The notes beneath the pieces were generated by a model that worked only from the letters and a program-made list of their open reading frames with translations, did not search any database and had not been told where the DNA came from. From positions 1 through 7,892 of the forward strand of contig JAITHH010000002.1 in the NCBI GenBank assembly GCA_031280065.1: a stretch of 7,892 nucleotides of DNA, in the 5' to 3' direction. Source of the stretch: Treponema sp. (lineage in GTDB: Bacteria > Spirochaetota > Spirochaetia > Treponematales > Breznakiellaceae). This document shows positions 1-5,984 of the stretch, one piece after another. The position numbers and the translations under genes are program-made. Numbering within the stretch: position 1 is the stretch's first letter; each line of letters begins with the position of its first letter.

Positions 1-748
1 CGGTGCGCAGGATGAATTCCCGCTCCAAGCCTCCGGTTCCCGACCGCGATAGGGTGATTCCCGTTCCCAGGTCTGGGAAAAGCGCGTTCTCCCAATCGGG
101 CCAAGAAACACCGATGGAAGCCGATCCGCCGGCTTTCGGCTGCTCCGTCTGATTGCCGGGTTCCGCTGGTTTACCCGGTTCCGTCGGTTTGCCGGGCTCC
201 GCTGGCTTGCCGGGTTCCGTTGGTTTACCGGGCCCCTCCGCCTGATTGCCCGGTTCCGTCGGTTTGCCGGGCTCCGCTGGTTTACCGGGAGCCGTTGGCT
301 TGCCCGGTTCCACCGGTTCACCGGGCTCCGCTGGCTTGCCGGGCTCCGCCGGCTTGCCCGGTTCCACCGGTTTGCCGGGCTCCGCCTGATTGCCCGGTTC
401 CTCCGGTTTGCCGGGTTCCGTTGGCTTGCCAGGTTCTACCGGTTTACCCGGTTCCTCCGCCTGATTGCCGGGTTCATCCGGTTTACCGGGCCCCTCCGCC
501 TGATTGCCCGGTTCCACCGGTTTGCCGGGCTCGTCCGGTTTATCCGGTTTGGCGGGGTCGTGAGAATTCACCGGATCCGTGGTGTCCACGGGATCCGGAG
601 CCGAAACAGGCGGCGAGCCATGAGCTTGCTCGCAGCCTGCCATGGTCAATACGGCGCTTATCATCAGGCCGAGCGCGAGAACCGCGCTTCGCGCCAGGTG
701 AAGAAGAACGCCGGATTTTCCATGCCGTTTGAAAAGCCTGCTTTTCAT
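1..748 (-). CDS. Repeat-containing lipoprotein, C-terminal part beyond the left edge (partial)
   Basis: The frame is open from ATG at 748 to base 1 (249 codons, no stop in the window). The start is supported by an AGAGGAGA ribosome-binding site seven bases upstream. The N-terminus is basic (KSRLFKRHGK), then hydrophobic (about residues 22-37), and ends in TMAGC, giving a lipobox with the lipidated cysteine at residue 39; spirochaete lipoboxes are often this relaxed. Residues 46-66 are Pro/Asp-rich. Residues 67-202 are a low-complexity spacer of PGKPxE-type hexads with interspersed PGNQAE variants. After KAGGSAS (205-211) a different, probably folded segment begins (IGVSWPDWENALFPDLG), which I do not recognise and which is cut by the edge. 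Proline at every third residue with alternating Lys and Glu suggests an extended polyproline-II stalk holding a C-terminal domain away from the membrane. That role is inference. The lipoprotein call is firm; the function is unknown. Confidence 0.85.
   Translation of the reverse strand, partial: MKSRLFKRHGKSGVLLHLARSAVLALGLMISAVLTMAGCEQAHGSPPVSAPDPVDTTDPVNSHDPAKPDKPDEPGKPVEPGNQAEGPGKPDEPGNQAEEPGKPVEPGKPTEPGKPEEPGNQAEPGKPVEPGKPAEPGKPAEPGEPVEPGKPTAPGKPAEPGKPTEPGNQAEGPGKPTEPGKPAEPGKPTEPGKPAEPGNQTEQPKAGGSASIGVSWPDWENALFPDLGTGITLSRSGTGGLEREFILRT
143..550 (-). repeat. In-frame 18-bp tandem repeat encoding PGKPxE units
   Basis: About 21 PG-starting units encode residues 67-202 of the lipoprotein. 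The basic unit is PGKP-x-E, with x = V, A, T, D or E. Five units read PGNQAE or PGNQTE (Asn at residues 82, 95, 120, 168, 199). Three junctions carry one extra residue (G86, E99, G172), making 21-base units, so the reading frame is always kept. Third codon positions vary between copies (GGC/GGT, AAA/AAG, CCG/CCA), so the copies are not freshly duplicated. The complementary strand is also open over this stretch, but only because of the repeat composition. Confidence 0.92.
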
Positions 749-940
749 ACACAATCTCCTCTTGACTGCTGTATACCCCTTAATACGGCGCGGCTGTGTA
801 TGGCGCTTCAATCGGCGGCGTTTTTTTATTTTTTTGACGTTTTTGCCGGGGAGCAATTCACCCTGCCTGCTTACCGGCAGCGCTTCCGGCGCAGGGGCCA
901 GGGAGGAGACTCGTGAGCGCGGTACGCGCCCAGCGTCCGT
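749..940. other. 192-base gap between the SDR-like gene and the lipoprotein gene
   Basis: No gene is visible here. Read on the minus strand, it follows the SDR-like stop and leads into the lipoprotein ribosome-binding site. It contains an imperfect inverted repeat at 861-896 (CCCTGC with GCAGGG, plus an inner CCGG/CCGG pair) that is not followed by a U-run in either direction, so it is not a clear terminator. A strong T/A tract lies at 821-844. The gap is long enough for the lipoprotein to have its own promoter. Confidence 0.6.
780..844 (-). promoter_or_regulatory. Possible promoter with upstream A-tract for the lipoprotein gene
   Basis: On the minus strand an A-rich tract (complement of 821-844), resembling an UP element, is followed by TTGAAG (806-811) as a possible -35 and TATTAA (780-785) as a possible -10. 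The two hexamers are 20 bases apart, longer than the usual 16-18, so the -35 assignment is doubtful. The leader to the ATG at 748 would be about 25 bases and would include the ribosome-binding site. Support comes mainly from position and from the sharp A/T enrichment in a GC-rich window. Confidence 0.3.
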
Positions 941-1609
941 TTAGTGGAAAAGGCCGTGTCTACCGAACTTGTGCCATTTACCGGTATTCCGTCTGCCGCC
1001 TTCTTCCATGATCTTAAAGATATAGGCGGCAAAAGGGGCATCATCGCCGCTTTCGGAGGAAAATCCCAAGGCTTGATAGGGTTTATGCGCGGATGCGCTG
1101 ATGAGCGCCTGGGAAAAGGCCCTGAACGAGGCTCCCGCGGCGGCCCCTATCAGGTTCGGCGGCTCATCCCGGGCGCTGCTGGGGCCTGACTCGGAGAGTA
1201 CCAGGGCCAAAGTACCCGATCCCCGCGTGTTAAAGGCGGCGCACAGCTCCTTAGCGAGGAAAAACCAGCCTTTTATATGGTCATTAACCGCCTTTTCGAC
1301 CAATACCGGGGACAATTCTTCCGCTTCACCCCGTATAAGGGGAGGGACGCACACCAGAACCGCCTCATCGATATGCCCTAAGCGGTTTTGAGCGGCTGCG
1401 GCCAGAGTCCGGGCCGAGATAGGACTGCCGGGATTCCAGTTCAAGGCGATCCGGGAAGCCCCGCCGGTCCGCACATCCCCCCGTTCCGCATCCGCCGGAT
1501 GGCTGGGAATCGCGGCCATGGCAAAACACTCCACCCGCTTTCCCGCTTCCGCCGCGAGAGCGGCCAAAAGGGATGATTCAGCCCCGATGATCAAAATACC
1601 CCTGGTCAT
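941..1609 (-). CDS. Degenerate short-chain dehydrogenase/reductase-like protein
   Basis: This 222-residue protein has a Rossmann-like layout of classical SDRs. A first beta-strand and loop reads ILIIGAESSLL (residues 5-15), LGHIDEAVLVCVPP (77-90) matches the usual G-x-ID-x-LV strand, and VNDHIKGWFFLAKEL (108-122) matches the VN-x-x-G-x-F helix with the conserved Asn (N109). TLALVLSES (133-141) sits where the catalytic-Ser strand lies. The glycine-rich cofactor loop is degraded (G-A-E-S-S-L-L instead of G-x-x-x-G-x-G), and the Tyr-x-x-x-Lys pair is missing, since GAAAGASFRAFSQAL (155-169) occupies that helix. A dehydrogenase activity is therefore doubtful. I chose ATG 1609 because AAGGA lies just before it, the fold begins there, and it falls after the manC stop; the spacing is tight, and the frame stays open upstream into manC. 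It is 59 bases downstream of manC and probably co-transcribed with it. Confidence 0.72.
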   Translation of the reverse strand: MTRGILIIGAESSLLAALAAEAGKRVECFAMAAIPSHPADAERGDVRTGGASRIALNWNPGSPISARTLAAAAQNRLGHIDEAVLVCVPPLIRGEAEELSPVLVEKAVNDHIKGWFFLAKELCAAFNTRGSGTLALVLSESGPSSARDEPPNLIGAAAGASFRAFSQALISASAHKPYQALGFSSESGDDAPFAAYIFKIMEEGGRRNTGKWHKFGRHGLFH

Positions 1610-1668
1610 ATCCTTACTGTACCGGCTCCGCTGAAACGGCGCAATAGTTCGCTGATTTACCGTCTGAG

Positions 1669-2838
1669 TTACAACAGTTCGTTCCTGCCCGCGTCTTTTA
1701 TCTGCTGTACGATTTCCCGTACCCGCTGGCTTTCCCCGCGCCGCGAGATCAATGCGGAAGGAGGCCCCCCGTCCTTGCCGGAACGGATCACGACAATCAG
1801 ATCCTCCACCCCGCACAAAGCCACGGGAATATCGGCGTCCACAAAGCAGTTTTCCGCGCCTGCGGAGTAAAGCTCCGGGACGGCTGCGCCGTGCGCTTCA
1901 CGGAGCCGGGCGTATTCATCCCAACTGCCCACGTCATACCAGTCAAACCCGGCAGCCGCCATCACCGTATTGGCGCACTTTTCGGCGATAGCATAGTCGA
2001 AGGAAACGCTCCGTACCGTCCGGTAGGCCGCGGCCAGCCCTTTCCAGGACGAAATGACCTTCAGCCCTCCCCGCATGACCGCGGCGTCCGCTCCGGGGGC
2101 CTTGAGTTCCGCGAAGGGCGCTAAGACCTCCGGGGCGTTGCGGCGAAATTCTTCTATTATAAATGAGCTGGAAAAGGCAAACATCCCCGAATTCCAGAAA
2201 AAGCGGCCTGCGGCAAGAAAGGCTTCCGCCTCGGCCCGGTCCGGCTTTTCCCGGAAGGATGCCGCCCGGTATACACGTGGGGCCTTCCCTCCCAATTTCC
2301 GCACTGACCGCGCATCCTCTGGGGGGAGTTCCAGCGCCTCCGCCGCCTCGATATAGCCGTAACCGGTTTCCGGGGAGCGAGGGGGAATTCCAAAGACCGC
2401 CAGCGCGCCCCGCCGGGCAAAGGCCGCCGCCGCCGCCGCACCGGACTGAAAGGCCTCCAGCGGGCTGATGATATGATCGCTGGTGAGTACCAGCATCGTC
2501 CGGCCCGGCCCGGAGAATACGGCTCCGCAGGCAATAGCCGGGGCGGTGTTCTTTGCTTCGGGCTCAGGGATGAGAACGACGCGGCGCTTGTCTTCCCCGT
2601 TCAGCGCGGCTGCCGCGCCGCACACCAGGGGCGCATGAGGTTCCCCGGCAATGACGATCACCCGGCCTTCTTGGGAAATAACCGCCAGGGCCCGTTCCAG
2701 GGCGGCGCTGAAAAAGCTCTTTCCCTCCGCTCCGTCCTGGGGAAGGGGCAAAAACTGCTTGGGCAAGCGGCTGCTGCTGGCCGGCCAGAGACGGGTTCCC
2801 GATCCGCCCGCCATGATTATCACGTCGTCAAACATCAT
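1669..2838 (-). CDS. manC: Mannose-1-phosphate guanylyltransferase (GDP-mannose pyrophosphorylase)
   Basis: The enzyme makes GDP-mannose from mannose-1-phosphate and GTP in the cytoplasm, feeding polysaccharide or glycoconjugate synthesis. The N-terminal nucleotidyltransferase signature GGSGTRLWPASSSRLPKQFL is at residues 11-30, with the GTP-binding Gly loop, Arg16 and Lys27. Further family motifs follow in order: EPEAKNTAPA (92-101), TSDH (119-122, the metal-binding Asp), PETGYGYIE (155-163), FREKP (194-198), WNSGMF (214-219), and a late FDYAIAEK...WYDVGSWDEY block. At 389 residues it is a single-domain enzyme. It lacks the C-terminal cupin isomerase of the longer bifunctional AlgA/ManC type. 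Two ATGs are adjacent (2838 and 2835), and the GGAG at 2842-2845 is better spaced for the second, so the true N-terminus may be MFDD. It is divergent from the J-domain gene and lies upstream of the SDR-like gene. Confidence 0.93.
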   Translation of the reverse strand: MMFDDVIIMAGGSGTRLWPASSSRLPKQFLPLPQDGAEGKSFFSAALERALAVISQEGRVIVIAGEPHAPLVCGAAAALNGEDKRRVVLIPEPEAKNTAPAIACGAVFSGPGRTMLVLTSDHIISPLEAFQSGAAAAAAFARRGALAVFGIPPRSPETGYGYIEAAEALELPPEDARSVRKLGGKAPRVYRAASFREKPDRAEAEAFLAAGRFFWNSGMFAFSSSFIIEEFRRNAPEVLAPFAELKAPGADAAVMRGGLKVISSWKGLAAAYRTVRSVSFDYAIAEKCANTVMAAAGFDWYDVGSWDEYARLREAHGAAVPELYSAGAENCFVDADIPVALCGVEDLIVVIRSGKDGGPPSALISRRGESQRVREIVQQIKDAGRNELL

Positions 2839-2943
2839 GCTCTCCCATCGCCAACCTCCCTATTTTTGGTCAGCTTACCGCATGGACGGCGGATTGAAAA
2901 GATACGGCTTCACGCGCTCCGCATACCCGGCTATACTGGCGGT
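2839..2943. other. 105-base divergent intergenic region (manC / J-domain gene)
   Basis: This short region must hold promoters for both directions. Toward manC I see a GGGAG ribosome-binding site and only weak promoter matches (TTTTCA, 17 bases, TAAGCT on the minus strand). Toward the plus strand there is a better promoter match, listed separately. The two promoters would sit so close that mutual interference is possible. Confidence 0.6.
2909..2937 (+). promoter_or_regulatory. Sigma-70-type promoter directly before the J-domain gene
   Basis: TTCACG (2909-2914) and TATACT (2932-2937) are separated by 17 bases, matching the -35 consensus at four of six and the -10 consensus at five of six positions. 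Transcription would start about seven bases after the -10, on or next to the A of the ATG at 2944. No convincing Shine-Dalgarno sequence precedes that ATG, so the mRNA may be leaderless. Confidence 0.45.
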
Positions 2944-3375
2944 ATGGGCATGTGGGACCGGCTGGGAGATATTATCAAAAGTTACCTCAACGAAGAGGAT
3001 GCCGGACTCTTTGCGGATCGCGGCGGCAGGGCGTTCTCGGCGGACCCGGATGTGGCGGCGGCCTATGAGGAACTGGACGATTTCTTGTCCGGCAGGGAGC
3101 GGCGGCGGGGCGGGGACCGTCCGGGGGAGACGGGGCAGGGCGGCGCTTCCAAAGCCGCTATACCCCCTCAATCGCTTCGGGCGGATTTTGCCGAGCTGGA
3201 ACTTCCCTTCGGCGCGTCCGGGGAGGAATGTAAGTCCGCCTATAAACGGCTCCTCAAGATACACCACCCGGATCGTCATGCCGGCCATGAGGGTAATATG
3301 AAAAAAGCTACCGAAAAGTCAGCCCGGATCAATACCGCCTTTGAGCGGATTGAAAAATGGCGCTCCACGCAATAG
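2944..3375 (+). CDS. Small J-domain (DnaJ-like) co-chaperone with C-terminal J domain
   Basis: The protein has 143 residues. The last third is a J domain: FAELELPFGASGEECKSAYK (82-101) forms helices I and II, the invariant HPD tripeptide is at 108-110 in IHHPDRH, and KATEKSARINTAFERIEKW (121-139) is helix III with its usual A-x-x-x-N-x-A-(Y/F) pattern. J domains stimulate Hsp70 (DnaK) ATPase. There is no Gly/Phe region, zinc finger or client-binding domain, so it belongs to the minimal class III type. The N-terminal 50 residues (MGMWDRLGDIIKSYLNEEDA at the start) look like a conserved helical block, followed by a charged Gly/Arg-rich linker (about 50-70). The same frame stays open far upstream, but that stretch is antisense to manC and not coding. 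ATG 2944 was chosen, and ATG 2950 is possible. Partner and substrate are unknown. Confidence 0.82.
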   Translation: MGMWDRLGDIIKSYLNEEDAGLFADRGGRAFSADPDVAAAYEELDDFLSGRERRRGGDRPGETGQGGASKAAIPPQSLRADFAELELPFGASGEECKSAYKRLLKIHHPDRHAGHEGNMKKATEKSARINTAFERIEKWRSTQ

Positions 3376-3506
3376 CGGGCTCCGGCAAAGGTCTCCAAAA
3401 TTCCAGCGCCGCTGGCGGTTTGAAAGAGAGAAAACCCGAAGCGCCAATTGTTTCCCATTCCCGCTTATATTCTTGCTGGACTATGCCGATACATAAAGGG
3501 GATTTT
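3376..3506. other. 131-base gap before the LamG-FN3 gene
   Basis: A short hairpin CCAGC-GCC-GCTGG (3403-3415), followed only by CGGTTTG, could be a weak terminator for the J-domain gene. TATATT at 3466-3471 could be a -10 for the next operon, with a leader of about 30 bases, but no good -35 lies 16-18 bases before it (TTGTTT at 3448 is too close). Nothing else is visible. Confidence 0.4.
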
Positions 3507-5150
3507 ATGCGTAACGCCCTCTTCCCCCTCGCGGGGGCTTTATTTTTAATGATTTCCGGGACTCTCTATGGCGTGGGGGAGAAAACCATCATTGTCGGCG
3601 GCCCTGCCGCGTGGATCGATATGGAAACCCGTCAGGGAGTGGTGGAAGTCGCCGCGGTACGGCCCCACCCGGTGCTGGCCTTAAGCTCGGAGCGGAATGG
3701 GACCGGGCCCCTGTCTCCCGCGAATACCGCCGTTCCGCTCCAGGGCGTGGACCTGGCTTTGTCTTTTGACGAGGGCCCGGCGGACCGGTTTCGGGACCGG
3801 GCGGGTCATTACGCGATAGGCGCTTCCCCCGCCGTCTCCGCAATGGGGCCCCGCTGGGCCCGCGCCGGTTCCGGGGCGGCTTATTTTAACCGGCTGGACG
3901 CGCCGGACTACGCCGGGCCGCTGGAACTCAGGCCCCTGAATACCGGGGCCCTCTTCGGACCAGGGCAGCGCCTGGAGGATTTCAGCATCGAATTTTGGCT
4001 TTGCCCCATGACCCTGGAAAACGGTGAGCAGATACTCAACTGGTCATCCAGCCGGCAGGCGGAGCAGCGGCTCACCATCCAGGTACAATGCGCCGCTTCC
4101 CGGAACCGGCTGCAATGGACCTTCACCAATTTTTTCAGCGCCCCCTCGGAGGCCGCCGCGCTTTCCTTTACCCTTACCGGGCTCAGTCCGGTTACCCCCC
4201 GGAATTGGAGCCACCATCTGATCCGCTTTGACGCCGCTGCCGGGCTGTTGGAATACCTGGTGAACGGCGCGGTCGAGAGCATCCGCTTCACCACCGCCTC
4301 CGGACGCGAAGGAGGCGAGGTCTACACGCCCCTGACCGGCCTGGGCGGGTCCTTAACCCTGGGGGGCCGGTATACGGGCCTCATGGATGAATTCCGCGTC
4401 CACCGCCGCTTTGTAGAGGCCCCGGTTCTGCGGAAATACCCCGGTCAGGAAGGGCGCGCGGAAACGCGGTTCATCGACCTGGGAGAAGGGCAGAGCCAGG
4501 TCGTCAGGGTCGAGGCGTTTGGAGGCAGGGCCGCTATCGGCGGACGGAACGACGGGGCAGTTCCCCGGACCGGCGCACGGACGGTGAACGAATACGGCGG
4601 CGCGGGGAAGTACCGCTTTGCCGATGACGCGGCCCTCCAGTTCTTTATCCGTGCAGGCGATTCACCCTATACCTGGAGCGACCGGGACTGGCGGCCCTTT
4701 GAACCGGGAAAGGACCTTTCCAGCGCGTACCGGGGCAGGTACATCCAGCTTGCCGCGGTGTTTTACCCTTCGGGAGACGGGGAGTCCACTCCCTATCTGG
4801 AAGAGCTGCGGATCGTGTACCTGCCCGACGAACCTCCGCCGCCGCCCGCGATGGTAAGCGCCGTTGCCCGGGACGGCGCGGTGGAACTCTCCTGGCGGGG
4901 CAGCCCCGACCCGGATACGGCGGGCTATCTGGTCTACTACGGCACCTCCCGGGGCGAGTATTTCGGCAGCGGCGCGGCCCAAGGCCCTTCGCCGGTGGAT
5001 GCGGGAAACCGGACCGCGGTACGCATTGGGGGGCTGCGGAACGGCGTACTGTACTATTTCGCGGTAGCGGCGTATGATAGGCTCGATCCTTTTCATGCGG
5101 GGGAGTTTTCAAGGGAAGTATCGGCAAGGCCCTTGCAGGCAGCCGAATAA
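3507..5150 (+). CDS. Secreted LamG-like / fibronectin type III protein
   Basis: The protein has 547 residues. Residues 1-22 (MRNALFPLAGALFLMISGTL, then YG) form a signal peptide with no lipobox Cys, so export to the periplasm or beyond by signal peptidase I is expected. Residues about 80-300 resemble a LamG/concanavalin-A-like jelly roll (VDLALSFDEG, FSIEFWLCPM, ILNWSS, LTLGGRYTGLMDEFRVHRR), a fold that often binds carbohydrate. A linking beta-rich segment (about 305-440) ends in GRYIQLAAVFYPSGDG and YLEELRIVY. PPPPP then introduces an FN3 domain (about 449-545) with VELSWRGSPDPDTAGYLVYY and LRNGVLYYFAVAAYD. ATG 3507 is chosen for its AAAGGGGA site four bases upstream and the clean signal peptide; the frame stays open upstream to 3357, overlapping the previous gene. 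It probably heads an operon with the HDOD and MBL genes. Its ligand is unknown. Confidence 0.82.
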   Translation: MRNALFPLAGALFLMISGTLYGVGEKTIIVGGPAAWIDMETRQGVVEVAAVRPHPVLALSSERNGTGPLSPANTAVPLQGVDLALSFDEGPADRFRDRAGHYAIGASPAVSAMGPRWARAGSGAAYFNRLDAPDYAGPLELRPLNTGALFGPGQRLEDFSIEFWLCPMTLENGEQILNWSSSRQAEQRLTIQVQCAASRNRLQWTFTNFFSAPSEAAALSFTLTGLSPVTPRNWSHHLIRFDAAAGLLEYLVNGAVESIRFTTASGREGGEVYTPLTGLGGSLTLGGRYTGLMDEFRVHRRFVEAPVLRKYPGQEGRAETRFIDLGEGQSQVVRVEAFGGRAAIGGRNDGAVPRTGARTVNEYGGAGKYRFADDAALQFFIRAGDSPYTWSDRDWRPFEPGKDLSSAYRGRYIQLAAVFYPSGDGESTPYLEELRIVYLPDEPPPPPAMVSAVARDGAVELSWRGSPDPDTAGYLVYYGTSRGEYFGSGAAQGPSPVDAGNRTAVRIGGLRNGVLYYFAVAAYDRLDPFHAGEFSREVSARPLQAAE

Positions 5151-5188
5151 CTGGTGTGATACGAGGCAGGGAAGCCGGAAGAAAGAAC

Positions 5189-5983
5189 ATGGATGAAAAC
5201 AGTGAGTTAATAGGCGAAAAACTATCCAGGTATGTGCGGTCGATGCCCAGTCTGCCCATAACGGCGTTGAAGACCATCGCGCTCAGTAATGATCCCCGTG
5301 CGAATCCCGCTGAGATACGCCAGCTTGTCTCCTTAGATCCGGTGCTCGTCGGCAAGCTGCTGCGGTTCATCAATTCCGCCTATTTCGGTTTGCCGAGATC
5401 AATTACCAGCGTCGCCCAGGCGATTATCATGCTCGGGCTCAATACCGTGAAGAACTTGGCTATCCTGACGCCTTTTCCCACCCAAGGACTCGTCGGGGGT
5501 CTCGATATGGAGCAATTTTGGCTCCATTCCTTCTGTGTCGGGGCGGCGTCGAAGATCATCGCCCGCAGACGGATGCTGCCTGCCCATTCGCTTGAGGAGT
5601 ATTTTATTGCCGGTCTGTTCCATGACATCGGCAAGGTTGCCCTGCACGCCGTTTTCGGCGAGACAGGCGTCCCTGGTATGGATCATTGCCGGGCGGGGAG
5701 CGTCATCATCCGGGAATGGAAACTTGAGGGGAGCGCGCTGGGGGATGCGGTTACCTATCATCACACATACCCCGGTTATACCGGCCCCCATGCGGACGTG
5801 CTTTTTAATACCGTGGCGGCGAACCGCTGCGCGGCATTCATGGGGATTGAGTGCGAGCCCTATCCGGGGACCGTTGATCCCCTGGTATGGGAGCGGCTGA
5901 AGGTGCAAGAGAACCTTTTTGACGAAATCAAGAGCGAAATAGACGCCGAAATCATGAAGGCGGAGAGTTTTTTGAGGGTGTAG
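5189..5983 (+). CDS. HDOD domain signalling protein
   Basis: The protein has 264 residues and is almost entirely an HDOD domain (about residues 12-215). The N-terminal part is typical: MPSLPITALKTIA (19-31), VSLDPVLVGKLLRFINSAYF (47-66), and ITSVAQAIIMLGLNTVKNLA (72-91). Of the ancestral HD metal-site residues it keeps H113 (WLHS), H145-D146 (GLFHDIGK), H166 and H191-H192 (TYHH), while the last Asp of true HD enzymes is Asn here (N212, VAANR). HDOD proteins are usually regulatory, linked to motility, development and stress signalling, and are generally thought not to hydrolyse nucleotides. ATG 5189 is preferred over the in-frame GTG at 5156 because the domain starts nearby and a GGAAGAAAG site precedes it. 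It lies 38 bases after the LamG-FN3 gene and is separated by one base from the next ATG, so translational coupling is likely. It is cytoplasmic, with no other domain. Confidence 0.88.
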   Translation: MDENSELIGEKLSRYVRSMPSLPITALKTIALSNDPRANPAEIRQLVSLDPVLVGKLLRFINSAYFGLPRSITSVAQAIIMLGLNTVKNLAILTPFPTQGLVGGLDMEQFWLHSFCVGAASKIIARRRMLPAHSLEEYFIAGLFHDIGKVALHAVFGETGVPGMDHCRAGSVIIREWKLEGSALGDAVTYHHTYPGYTGPHADVLFNTVAANRCAAFMGIECEPYPGTVDPLVWERLKVQENLFDEIKSEIDAEIMKAESFLRV

Positions 5984-5984
5984 G

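Noticed and set aside
220..732. 170-residue plus-strand open frame rich in Pro, Cys and Val
   Set aside because: It is the antisense reading of the lipoprotein repeat. Its apparent periodicity comes from the repeat on the minus strand, which has the ribosome-binding site, signal peptide and lipobox.
861..896. Inverted repeat as a terminator of the manC/SDR-like transcript
   Set aside because: The stem is interrupted, and on the minus strand it is followed by A-rich rather than U-rich RNA, so it does not fit an intrinsic terminator.
1610..1816. N-terminal extension of the SDR-like frame
   Set aside because: It mostly overlaps the 3' end of manC in another frame and has no domain character. 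The Rossmann strand starts directly after ATG 1609.
2473..2943. N-terminal extension of the J-domain frame
   Set aside because: The stretch is antisense to manC and low in family-like content. The conserved protein begins at ATG 2944.
3395..3406. CCAAAATTCCAG also occurs at 7002-7013, suggesting a shared element
   Set aside because: A 12-base match is expected about once or twice by chance in a window of this size, and the flanking bases do not continue the match. Only a genome-wide search could revive it.
4645..5373. 242-residue minus-strand open frame
   Set aside because: It is an Arg/Pro-rich shadow of the LamG-FN3 and HDOD genes, typical of GC-rich DNA, with no motif.
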